Below, one piece after another: positions 42,961-50,517 of a DNA stretch of 64,000 nucleotides. The position numbers and the translations under genes were made by a program. Within the stretch, counting starts at the first letter, position 1; every line of letters begins with the position of its first letter. The notes beneath the pieces are model-generated. The model searched no databases. It was not told where the DNA came from and saw nothing but the letters and a program-made list of their open reading frames with translations. The stretch is from Deltaproteobacteria bacterium (GTDB lineage Bacteria; Myxococcota; Kuafuiibacteriia; Kuafuiibacteriales; Kuafuiibacteriaceae): assembly GCA_011526105.1 (NCBI GenBank), contig WYAZ01000098.1, positions 1 to 64,000 on the forward strand, given 5' to 3'.

Positions 42961-44294
42961 AGCGTTCGAAGCACAGCCTGTGGGCGGTGTGGATGTCGCT
43001 TCTCTTTGGGCTTGGATGCGGGAGCGAGTCGGAGTTCTGGCTCTGGCCCGAGCTGCCTGAAGACACGCAGTCGATCCTGGTGGGCGTGGAAGACGGCCTG
43101 GTGGTTGTGCTGCGCGCGCTGCGCTACCCGCGGGACTCGGCGACCGAGCTCGGCCCCACATCGGGCGCGGTGACGATCTTTGCCTACCCCGAGTCGCTCG
43201 AAGCGCGTGGTCTGACGGAAGGCGCGGTCGCGAGAGGCGCGCCGGCCGACTGTTGGAGTCGCCCGCTCGCACCCGGCGCCACGATGTTCGAGCGAGCGCT
43301 CGGGGAGGATGCCTGGAGCCAGCGCTCTGCGGTGCGCGCGCCGTACGACACCTTCCTCGCGCTGTCGGACTGTCCGTGTCCCCGCTTCGAGGAGACGGAG
43401 ACGCACAGCTTCGCCTTCCCAGGGGGCTCGCGTGCGCGCTTGGCTCGGTTGCAAGACGAACTCTACTGGCTATCGAATCCGGGCTCGGTGCGGTGGGTCG
43501 ACATCGAGGCTCCGCTGAGTGAAGGGACGCCGATAGAACCCAACTTCTTTCACCTCTCCCCAGAAGACACCTTCGTCGACGAGACGGGCGTGGCGTGGGC
43601 CACGCTGGCGGAAGTGGTTTACATGGTCGACCTAGAAACCGGGCAAGTGCGCACTTCAACGCAGATGGCCCAGCGTGCGTCCGGCATTCACGGGGCGTAT
43701 GTCGAGGGGTCGTTGCAGCTCTTCATGGCCGCGGACGGCGGTCGTGTCTTTCGCTTTCATCGTGGTGTCTGGTCCGAGATTCGGTATGACGCCACCGGCG
43801 TCTTTCCAGACTCGGAACAGAACGGAGGTGCGCTGTGGATCGGACCGGGCCGAGGCCTCATCGCGGTGCAAGACGCCCGCGCGTTGCTCGCGATCGCACC
43901 CGAGGTGGAGCCTCGCGTCATCGACCGAGAAGGGCTACTCGCGGTCTCCGCCATGGCGTTGGCCACGGACGGGCTCGTCTACCTGGGGTCGAGGAGCGGG
44001 GAGTTTGCGACGGTCGATGGGACGGAGCTCCGTCGGGTCAGGCAGTTCGGGAACAGCGCCTTTGGCTCGGGGGTCGTGCGTCGCCTGTTTCCGCTGGGAG
44101 ATCGGCTGGGCTTTGCCGTTCGTACGGCCGCGCTTGGCGAGGTCGTGCCGGGCGCGGGCGTTTGCCCGGCCCACCTGGCGGAAGGCTTTCAAGAAGTGTT
44201 TGATGCGGTGGGTGACGAAACGCAGACGATTCTCGTCGGGCAGGATTCCGAAGGGAAGCTACGTGTAGCTCGATACGCGCGTTCGTTCGATTGA
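42957..44294 (+). CDS. Lipoprotein resembling the one at 8535
   Basis: 445 residues from the ATG at 42957 that overlaps the cupin-like stop (ATGA). The signal peptide ends in lipobox LFGLGC (Cys21). The body consists of repeated beta-strand segments (VYMVDLETGQVRTST, LQLFMAADGGRVFRF, GLVYLGSRSGEFATV) in a propeller-like rhythm. A Cys-Pro pair (GAGVCPAH) lies about 50 residues from the end, as in the 8535 lipoprotein (GPGFCPTR), and the segment after the lipobox (WPELPEDTQS) resembles LPIELEPDAQ there. Function unknown. It is last in the operon with the metallophosphoesterase and cupin-like genes. Confidence 0.8.
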   Translation: MKRSKHSLWAVWMSLLFGLGCGSESEFWLWPELPEDTQSILVGVEDGLVVVLRALRYPRDSATELGPTSGAVTIFAYPESLEARGLTEGAVARGAPADCWSRPLAPGATMFERALGEDAWSQRSAVRAPYDTFLALSDCPCPRFEETETHSFAFPGGSRARLARLQDELYWLSNPGSVRWVDIEAPLSEGTPIEPNFFHLSPEDTFVDETGVAWATLAEVVYMVDLETGQVRTSTQMAQRASGIHGAYVEGSLQLFMAADGGRVFRFHRGVWSEIRYDATGVFPDSEQNGGALWIGPGRGLIAVQDARALLAIAPEVEPRVIDREGLLAVSAMALATDGLVYLGSRSGEFATVDGTELRRVRQFGNSAFGSGVVRRLFPLGDRLGFAVRTAALGEVVPGAGVCPAHLAEGFQEVFDAVGDETQTILVGQDSEGKLRVARYARSFD

Positions 44295-44309
44295 CTCCCG
44301 AGCTCAGTC

Positions 44310-45497
44310 CTAAAGATCGACGCGCCGCCCCGCCGCGAGGACCGCGCTTGGATAGTGCGTGCCCCGCCACACGACCCCGCCACGTCGAATCCCCCGCCAC
44401 GTACCCCACAGGACGACGATGGCCATCATCAGATCGCCGAAAGGCGTAGAGAAGACCAGGTATCTCTTCTTCACCATGAAGTCGCTCGCGACGTTCATCG
44501 AGACGAGAACGTGAATCAGGATACAGCCAAGGCAAAGTAGTCGAACGATGGAGGGCGAACCGGGCAGTAGTCCGAGGAACGGCGCGAACGCGAGGCTCAG
44601 TCCGGCGAGACCGAGCGCGCAACCGCGAATGGCGCTGAAACGAGCCGCTTGTGCGAAGGCGTTCTTCTCCAGGCCGCGGATGGCGCTGCGCAAGTCTAGG
44701 TACCACTCCACGTGAATGAGACCACCACCGACGAGGAGCCGCGAGCGTCCCGCGAGGCGCTTCATCATGATCCCCATCCCCACGTCGTCGGCGACCTCCA
44801 GCTTCAGCCACTCGAGGCCCGGGCTGGCATCCAGCGCTTCTCGTCGCACCAGGTTGAACGCACCCACGCCCATGCCGCGCATCGACTTGGGGTCGTTGGC
44901 TTCCCACATGCGAGCCATGAGCATCAGGCTCCGCAGAGTGGCGGCGATCGAGATGCCGAGCAGGAAGTTGGAGAGTGGGACCCGCGGCAGGAGGGAGAGG
45001 TGGTCTTGCCCCTCGCGCACGCTCCACGCCACCGCGCGGCGCAAAGCGCCAACTTCGAAGTGGACGTCGGCGTCGGTGAAGAGCACCCACTCGCCACTGG
45101 ACTTCTCGAGACCGCGTGCGAGCGCATGAACTTTTCCGAGCCAGCCGTCGGGGAGCGTGTTTACATGCACCACCACGATCCGGGGTTCGGCTTGGGCCAT
45201 CCTTTCGAGGATGCCGCCGGTGCCGTCGGTGCTGCGGTCGTTCACCACCACGATCTCCAACTCCGGATAATCCTCGCGCAGCAGGCTCGAAAGCGCGGCC
45301 TCGATGGTCTCGGCTTCGTTGCACGCGGGGACAATCACGCTCAGGTGGGGCCACACATCGAGGGGCGCGTAGGGGAGATCGATGAGCGACGGGCTTCGAT
45401 TCCGCACGAGCAGCGCGGCAACGGCGCTCGCCGCGAGGCCGAGCGCCCCGAGGACAGAGACGAGCCAACCGCCCCAGAGGATCACGGTCCAGAACAC
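44310..45497 (-). CDS. Membrane glycosyltransferase family 2
   Basis: 395 residues. N-terminal membrane helix at about 3-30 (WTVILWGGWLVSVLGALGL), then a GT-A fold: VIVPACNEAETIEAAL near residue 54, VVVNDRSTDGTGGIL near 84, and a metal-binding DxD-type motif in VLFTDADVHF near 140. Three C-terminal membrane helices lie at about 285-365. The architecture resembles HpnB/CrtQ-like glycosyltransferases that use nucleotide sugars to build lipid-linked sugars or glycolipids. The donor and acceptor are not deducible. Convergent with the lipoprotein at 42957 (15 bases apart). Confidence 0.88.
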   Translation of the reverse strand: MFWTVILWGGWLVSVLGALGLAASAVAALLVRNRSPSLIDLPYAPLDVWPHLSVIVPACNEAETIEAALSSLLREDYPELEIVVVNDRSTDGTGGILERMAQAEPRIVVVHVNTLPDGWLGKVHALARGLEKSSGEWVLFTDADVHFEVGALRRAVAWSVREGQDHLSLLPRVPLSNFLLGISIAATLRSLMLMARMWEANDPKSMRGMGVGAFNLVRREALDASPGLEWLKLEVADDVGMGIMMKRLAGRSRLLVGGGLIHVEWYLDLRSAIRGLEKNAFAQAARFSAIRGCALGLAGLSLAFAPFLGLLPGSPSIVRLLCLGCILIHVLVSMNVASDFMVKKRYLVFSTPFGDLMMAIVVLWGTWRGIRRGGVVWRGTHYPSAVLAAGRRVDL

Positions 45498-45555
45498 GAG
45501 CCTCGGACTCTAGGAGAGGTCGTCCTTCGAGGAAAGCCCGCCTGGGGCGCGCGGG

Positions 45556-46104
45556 TTACTGGGCGCTGAACGTGAGCGGGATGCTTCCGTTCACAACTTC
45601 CTGGCTGATCCCACCTTCGAGTTCGCCGCTGAACTCCGGGAACTTCCAGCTCGGGATCGACTTCATCAGACACTCGCCGATGGCTTGTTTGGACACGCGG
45701 CGCGGCGCGATCTCCACCTGCGAGACACGCCCGGTCTTCTTCACCGCGATGTCGAGGATGAGGTTGTCCTCCCAGGCAGGATCCGCGGCGAGCTGAGCTT
45801 TGTAGCACTTTCGCACGTCGACCATGTTCTGGTTCACCACCGAGACCATGTCCTCCGGCGTGAGGACCGGCGGGGTGTAGATGCCCATGCGGCCGCCGGA
45901 GACGTTGACCAAGCCGGCCTTGGCGGAGTCGGGCAGGTTTTCGGGATCGTCCCCCGCCTTCATCTCGACCTTGATCACGCTCCGCTCCTGCTTGAGCGCG
46001 GCGAAGCGCTTCTCGAAGGCCGCATCTGGCTTGTCGGCAAAGGCCGCCCCCGAGCCCAAGGCGAGCGCCAGGATGGAGGTGGAAGTGGCGAGACGGTATC
46101 TCAC
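45556..46104 (-). CDS. AgmX/PglI-type TonB-like C-terminal domain protein
   Basis: 182 residues from GTG 46104, which gives a signal peptide (RYRLATSTSILALALGSGAAFA). The C-terminal 110 residues match the AgmX/TonB-like C-terminal domain: MVSVVNQNMVDVRKCYKAQL, ILDIAVKKTGRVSQVEIAP, IGECLMKSIPSWKFPEF and a final beta-strand ending FSAQ. In myxobacteria such domains occur in periplasmic proteins linked to gliding or polar complexes. This copy has only the signal and that domain. The gene is 58 bases from the glycosyltransferase start region on the same strand. Confidence 0.82.
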   Translation of the reverse strand: MRYRLATSTSILALALGSGAAFADKPDAAFEKRFAALKQERSVIKVEMKAGDDPENLPDSAKAGLVNVSGGRMGIYTPPVLTPEDMVSVVNQNMVDVRKCYKAQLAADPAWEDNLILDIAVKKTGRVSQVEIAPRRVSKQAIGECLMKSIPSWKFPEFSGELEGGISQEVVNGSIPLTFSAQ

Positions 46105-46230
46105 GTGCTTCAGTCTACCCGTCCGGCGCGACCTGAAAAGCCCATGACCGCGGGCACACGCCCCACGTGGGCCGGGGTTCACCTAGCGCGCTTCCGTCCT
46201 TTTGCCCCGTCGTGTTAGCTCGCAGCGCTC

Positions 46231-46908
46231 ATGGAGTTCGCCTCGATCCCGAACGATCACGCGCGCATCGCCCTCGCGGTCTCGATCACCGCGGCCGCCA
46301 TCGCGCTGCAACACTTCCTGCGCCGCTCCGCCCTGTGGCCGGGCGGGTCGGCTGGGGATCGCCATGCGGCCCTGAAGGTGGGGGCGGGGCTGATCATGGG
46401 CCTCGGGGCCGGTCTCGGGGCCTGGTGGGTGACCGACGCTCGCCCCCTTCTACCCATGGGTATCGGGGCGCCAAGAGAGATCCTCCTCCTGCTCCTCGGC
46501 AGCATGGTGCTGATCTTCGGGGTGACGCTCCTGGCTTCGCGAGGCGCTGGCTTTCGGAGAGAGTATCCAGAAGCCCCGATCGACCGCCCCGACGCCGCCT
46601 CCTGGCGCAAGAACGCGTTGGCCTGGGTGGTGTATCTGGCCGGCTATGAGCTCCTGTTTCGTGGTCTCTGCCTGCACGTGCTCGTCGAACTCCTCGGCGT
46701 GGTGCCGGGCATCGCGATCACGACCGCGCTTTACGTGGTCGCTCACCTGCCCAAGAGCTTGACCGAGTCTCTGGGCTCATTTCCGATGGGGGTCCTTTTT
46801 GCGGTGCTCGCGCTGGGCGGGCAAAGCGTGCTCTATCCGTGGATTCTTCACGTTGCCATGGCGGTTTTTGCGGACACGATCGCGTTTCGGGTTCGGGCCC
46901 GGGGCTGA
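46231..46908 (+). CDS. CPBP-family intramembrane protein
   Basis: 225 residues with about six membrane helices. The C-terminal half carries the CPBP (CAAX-type/Abi) intramembrane protease motifs: YELLFRGLCLHVL (the usual EExxxR appears as a single Glu before FRG), ALYVVAHLPKS (FxxxH-like) and PWILHVAMAVFAD. The missing second Glu of the first motif makes activity uncertain. Family members act as membrane proteases or in protein maturation. Divergent from the AgmX-like gene; 54 bases upstream of the diiron protein. Confidence 0.85.
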   Translation: MEFASIPNDHARIALAVSITAAAIALQHFLRRSALWPGGSAGDRHAALKVGAGLIMGLGAGLGAWWVTDARPLLPMGIGAPREILLLLLGSMVLIFGVTLLASRGAGFRREYPEAPIDRPDAASWRKNALAWVVYLAGYELLFRGLCLHVLVELLGVVPGIAITTALYVVAHLPKSLTESLGSFPMGVLFAVLALGGQSVLYPWILHVAMAVFADTIAFRVRARG

Positions 46909-46962
46909 GGATTTTTGGGGGTTTCGTTCCTCGGTCTGGCATGTCACAAGAGTTCACCCGAC

Positions 46963-47937
46963 ATGCCTGAGTTTCATATCGAACGATTCCTCGAACTCTC
47001 TGGTGCGGTCCAATTCGACGACCTCGACCTCGATCTTTGCCGAAAGATCGGGATCACGGACGCGGAGGAGCGAATCCTCCGCTACATGGGCGACACCGAG
47101 ACCCACACCGTCCTGTACATGCGAGATCTCCTCGCAGGACACAGCGCGGCCGATGAAGAGATCATCACCTTCCTCTCCGTGTGGGTCTACGAGGAGCTTC
47201 ACCACGGGCGCGCCCTCGCCAAGCTGCTCGCGGCCGCCGGCCGGGCCGGGACACCGGACCACTACACGCAGGTCACGCGCGGGGCCTCGTTCCGAGAGAC
47301 CATCGACGCCGTCCTGGGCCACTTGGCCGCTTCGCTCACTCCTCGATTCATCGCGGTGCACATGGCCTGGGGCGCCATCAACGAGCTCACTGCCGCCGCC
47401 GCCTATCAGGCGGTCGAGCGCCGAACGGGAAATCCTGTTCTGTCCAAGCTTCTGAACCGCATCATGCGACAGGAGCGCAAGCACTTCAGCTTCTACTACC
47501 AACAGGCTCACAAGCGTCTCGAGGGCGAGCCCAGGACTCAGGCGCTCGTCAGCTTCGCGCTGCGCAACATGTGGCGCGTGGTCGGGACGGGCGTCTCGGG
47601 CGAGGAGAACCTCGCGTTCATCGCTGCGGTTCACTTCGGGGATGAAGAAGGACGTCGTCCGCTGCGCGAGGCAGAGCAGAAGATCCAGGGCCTGCCAGGC
47701 CTCGAGTGGTTCGACTTGCTCTCCAAGGCGGTCGCCAAGCTCGCCGAAGACTACACGCGCGCGCACCCTGAAGAGGTCGCCAAGGCGCGCAGCGAGCTCG
47801 GCCGGTGGTCATCTGATACTCGAAGCCTCGAAGCGATCCTGCGCGACGACGACGAGGCGCCCCAAAACGAGCCCGGGTTTATCCCGGAAGCATCGTCCGC
47901 GAGCGTGACCGCCAACCAACCGGCCTCTCTCGCTTGA
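46963..47937 (+). CDS. Diiron ferritin-like protein (acyl-ACP desaturase/AurF-like)
   Basis: 324 residues from ATG 46963. A four-helix bundle with carboxylate/His iron ligands: Glu46 with His48 in an N-terminal helix, E77-x2-H80 (VYEELHHGRAL), and a later E-x2-H (RQERKHFSFYYQ). The spacing fits ferritin-like oxygenases such as AurF or acyl-ACP desaturase, whose substrates are amines or fatty acyl chains. The C-terminal 50 residues are acidic and look disordered. Which branch is correct cannot be told here. It follows the CPBP gene by 54 bases in the same direction. Confidence 0.8.
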   Translation: MPEFHIERFLELSGAVQFDDLDLDLCRKIGITDAEERILRYMGDTETHTVLYMRDLLAGHSAADEEIITFLSVWVYEELHHGRALAKLLAAAGRAGTPDHYTQVTRGASFRETIDAVLGHLAASLTPRFIAVHMAWGAINELTAAAAYQAVERRTGNPVLSKLLNRIMRQERKHFSFYYQQAHKRLEGEPRTQALVSFALRNMWRVVGTGVSGEENLAFIAAVHFGDEEGRRPLREAEQKIQGLPGLEWFDLLSKAVAKLAEDYTRAHPEEVAKARSELGRWSSDTRSLEAILRDDDEAPQNEPGFIPEASSASVTANQPASLA

Positions 47938-47971
47938 CCCAGCCCCCGGTGGGCCGGGATTCTACCGCGGC

Positions 47972-49468
47972 ATGCGAAGCACCAGCCTGCTGACCGCGAT
48001 CTTCCTCTCGACGTTCGTCTACAGCCAGCGCGCGAACGGCCAAGTCACCGGCGACCAAGTTGTGTCGGCGGCGGACGCAGCGGGCGTGGGAAAGGGGTCT
48101 GAGAGCACCTTCAGCGGCTTCGTCTCCGCCGGAAAGATCGGCGAGGACGTGTTCATGAACATCAGCCTGCGCCTCAGCTTCGATCAAGAGAACTGGGGCG
48201 TGGGTTTTCAGGCGCCGGTTCGCCTGCGCCTCATCGACAACGACCCCCAAGACGGGGAGTTCCTTCGCCTCCAAGACTGGGACGAGTGGCAGGACTTCCT
48301 CAAGTTCGTCCGCTACGTGTACATCGGCAAACGCGACAAGAGCGGTCCCTTCTACATCCGCATAGGCGAGCTCTCCAACCTCTCCATCGGTCACGGCACC
48401 ATCGTGCACCGCTACAACAACAGCCTCGACATCGACCGATGGCGCGTGGGCACCAACGTGGCGGTGAACATCGGCGACTTCGGCGGCGAGGTCGTGGTCA
48501 GCGACGTGGGGCGACTCGGCTCGAACGCGATCATGGCCGGCTACCGGGTCTCGGTGCGTCCTTTGTCGCTGTTCCTCGGGGGCGGCGAGGTCAATCCAGA
48601 GACCGGCGAAACCGAAGACAGCGGGGGCTCGGGCTACGACCCGTTCTCGCGATTCGTCATTGGACACACCTTGATGGTGGACCCCACCGCGCCGCTGACC
48701 CTTCAAACTCAGCAGGTCATGAACGCCGACGGCAGCTTTCGGACGGCGGTCGTCACCAACGACCAGAATCTACCTTCCGTGCTCGCAGAACGCGCGCTCA
48801 CCATCGTGGGCATCGACTTCGGCTATGAGCTCCTGCGCGGCGAGCCGCTCTCCATCACGCCGTACATCGACATCAACAAGATGAGCGAGGTCGACAGCGG
48901 CTGGGGTCTGCACATGGGTGTGCTCTGGGGGCTCCGCGTGCCCGCGGTCATCGACACGTTTACGGTCGATCTACGCACCGAGTACCGCCGGGTCTCGGGC
49001 GACTACTTGGGCCCGTACTTCAACACCACCTACGATATCGAACGCTACATCGCGAACCCCGGCGGCGGTGTGCCGCTCACTAAGCTCTTTGCGGTCTCCC
49101 AGGGGAACAGCGGGAAGAACGGCGTCTTCTTCGATCTGCTCGCCGGCTTCCCGAGCTTCGTTTACATCGGGGGCGAATTCATCGACTACGACGGCGGCGC
49201 CGATGATGGGCAGCTTCGCCTCTCGCTCGAGGTGCCGGCGCTCGAGTTCGTCCAGTTCTCCGCCTTCTACTATCGCATCAACATCTCAGGTCTCTCGGAC
49301 ATGTTCGCCCTCGACGACCGGTCCTCCATCTTGGCTCAGATATCGGTCCCGATCGGGGTGTTTGCGCTCGTCGGCCGCTGGTGGCGAGTCTGGAGAGGTA
49401 CGGGCGAGGGCGGCTACGAGGCGGTCGACGACTGGAGTGTTGGCGTGGGCATCAATCTCACGCTTTGA
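47972..49468 (+). CDS. Predicted outer-membrane beta-barrel protein
   Basis: 498 residues with a signal peptide (MRSTSLLTAIFLSTFVYSQRANG). The rest is strand-turn-strand with Gly/Tyr/Trp alternation (VGFQAPVRLRLID, LEFVQFSAFYYRINI, WSVGVGINLTL), the look of a large barrel of 16 or more strands. Acidic turns with Asp-Asn pairs could bind metal. It ends GINLTL, not a terminal Phe. No family is recognised. It starts 34 bases after the diiron gene in the same direction. Confidence 0.72.
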   Translation: MRSTSLLTAIFLSTFVYSQRANGQVTGDQVVSAADAAGVGKGSESTFSGFVSAGKIGEDVFMNISLRLSFDQENWGVGFQAPVRLRLIDNDPQDGEFLRLQDWDEWQDFLKFVRYVYIGKRDKSGPFYIRIGELSNLSIGHGTIVHRYNNSLDIDRWRVGTNVAVNIGDFGGEVVVSDVGRLGSNAIMAGYRVSVRPLSLFLGGGEVNPETGETEDSGGSGYDPFSRFVIGHTLMVDPTAPLTLQTQQVMNADGSFRTAVVTNDQNLPSVLAERALTIVGIDFGYELLRGEPLSITPYIDINKMSEVDSGWGLHMGVLWGLRVPAVIDTFTVDLRTEYRRVSGDYLGPYFNTTYDIERYIANPGGGVPLTKLFAVSQGNSGKNGVFFDLLAGFPSFVYIGGEFIDYDGGADDGQLRLSLEVPALEFVQFSAFYYRINISGLSDMFALDDRSSILAQISVPIGVFALVGRWWRVWRGTGEGGYEAVDDWSVGVGINLTL

Positions 49469-49501
49469 ACTCGGTCGGGGTCTTGCTATGACCGCGCAGT
49501 C

Positions 49502-50425
49502 TTGAGGGGCTCCAAGCTCATCGGCTGGATCGCGCTCGTGTTGGCGCTGGGCTTTGGCTTCTATGGCACCGCCTTCTGGCTCTTGCGCGATCGTGGCCCG
49601 CCGCTTTCGGCCTTCGAAATGGCCGCGGCTCAGCTTCGTGAGGCGTTCGAGCCGGGGGACCTGATTCTGCTCGTTCCCGCCTACGCGACGCGCGCTCGCG
49701 AGTACCTGGGCGACTTGAATCCCGTGGCGGCCCGTCGGCCGCTGGCCGAGGACCTTCGGCGGCATCCTCGTTTCTGGATCTTCGGGCTCTTCGAGCGGGG
49801 GGACGCGCTGCGTCCAGATCTCCTGGCCGCAGGTCACGAGCTGCTCGAAAGTCGCACGCATTCCGGCATCACGGTCGATCTCTATCGAAGTGCAGCCGTC
49901 GAGCGCGTGGTCTTCGACTTCGCCTCGAGCATCAAAGCGGCGCGCGTGTTTCATCAATACGCGGATGGCCGCCTCGAAGCCTGCGACAAGTACAGCGATC
50001 GCACCCGTCAGGGGGGCATGGCCGGCATGTGGACGTGCCCCCACGATGGCGAATGGTTCTACGTGGCGCCCGAGTGGCACCGAATGGGCGATGTCTTCCG
50101 CGTGTGCCTGTGGGCGCATCCTCCGACCGACGGACGGCTGCTCATCCGATATCCGGGGGTTCCGCTTCCAGCGCGGCTTCGGGGCTTCGCGGGGCACACG
50201 CTGAATGGCTCACTGTATGGCAGGGAGCGCATCGATCTCGACGTGGAGGTGGACCGGGTTGGGGTGCAGCGCTTCGTCTTCCCACTCGAGGAGCATTGGC
50301 GCCCTTTCGCGCTCGAATTGCCGGGCACCGGTACCACGACGGTGAGTTTCGCGATCTCGACGCCGGATGCGGGCTCGAATCACTTCTGCTTCACCGCGGA
50401 TCTACGTGCGCCTGGCGCCGAGTAA
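49502..50425 (+). CDS. Membrane-anchored hypothetical protein
   Basis: 307 residues from the rare TTG start at 49502; no ATG or GTG in frame leaves the signal region intact. One N-terminal membrane helix (IGWIALVLALGFGFYGTAFWLL) is followed by an extracytoplasmic domain. Residues about 50-135 are helical with DLILLVPAYATRAREYLG; residues 140-305 are beta-rich (VDRVGVQRFVFPLEEHWRPFALEL), like a carbohydrate-binding sandwich. No enzyme motif was found. Probably an inner-membrane-tethered periplasmic protein. It is 33 bases after the outer-membrane protein and could act with it. Confidence 0.68.
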   Translation: MRGSKLIGWIALVLALGFGFYGTAFWLLRDRGPPLSAFEMAAAQLREAFEPGDLILLVPAYATRAREYLGDLNPVAARRPLAEDLRRHPRFWIFGLFERGDALRPDLLAAGHELLESRTHSGITVDLYRSAAVERVVFDFASSIKAARVFHQYADGRLEACDKYSDRTRQGGMAGMWTCPHDGEWFYVAPEWHRMGDVFRVCLWAHPPTDGRLLIRYPGVPLPARLRGFAGHTLNGSLYGRERIDLDVEVDRVGVQRFVFPLEEHWRPFALELPGTGTTTVSFAISTPDAGSNHFCFTADLRAPGAE

Positions 50426-50517
50426 GCCGTCCCTGCCTGTTGTACGCTCTCATTCGCCATTCCTTCCCATGTAAACCGGCTGATGCTCGGGGCGGTCCAC
50501 TCGTCTAGGACCACCGG

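Noticed and set aside
42259-43659. A 466-codon minus-strand frame
   Set aside because: Overlaps the cupin-like and lipoprotein genes, which have an ATGA coupling and a clear lipobox; the minus-strand product has no recognisable features.
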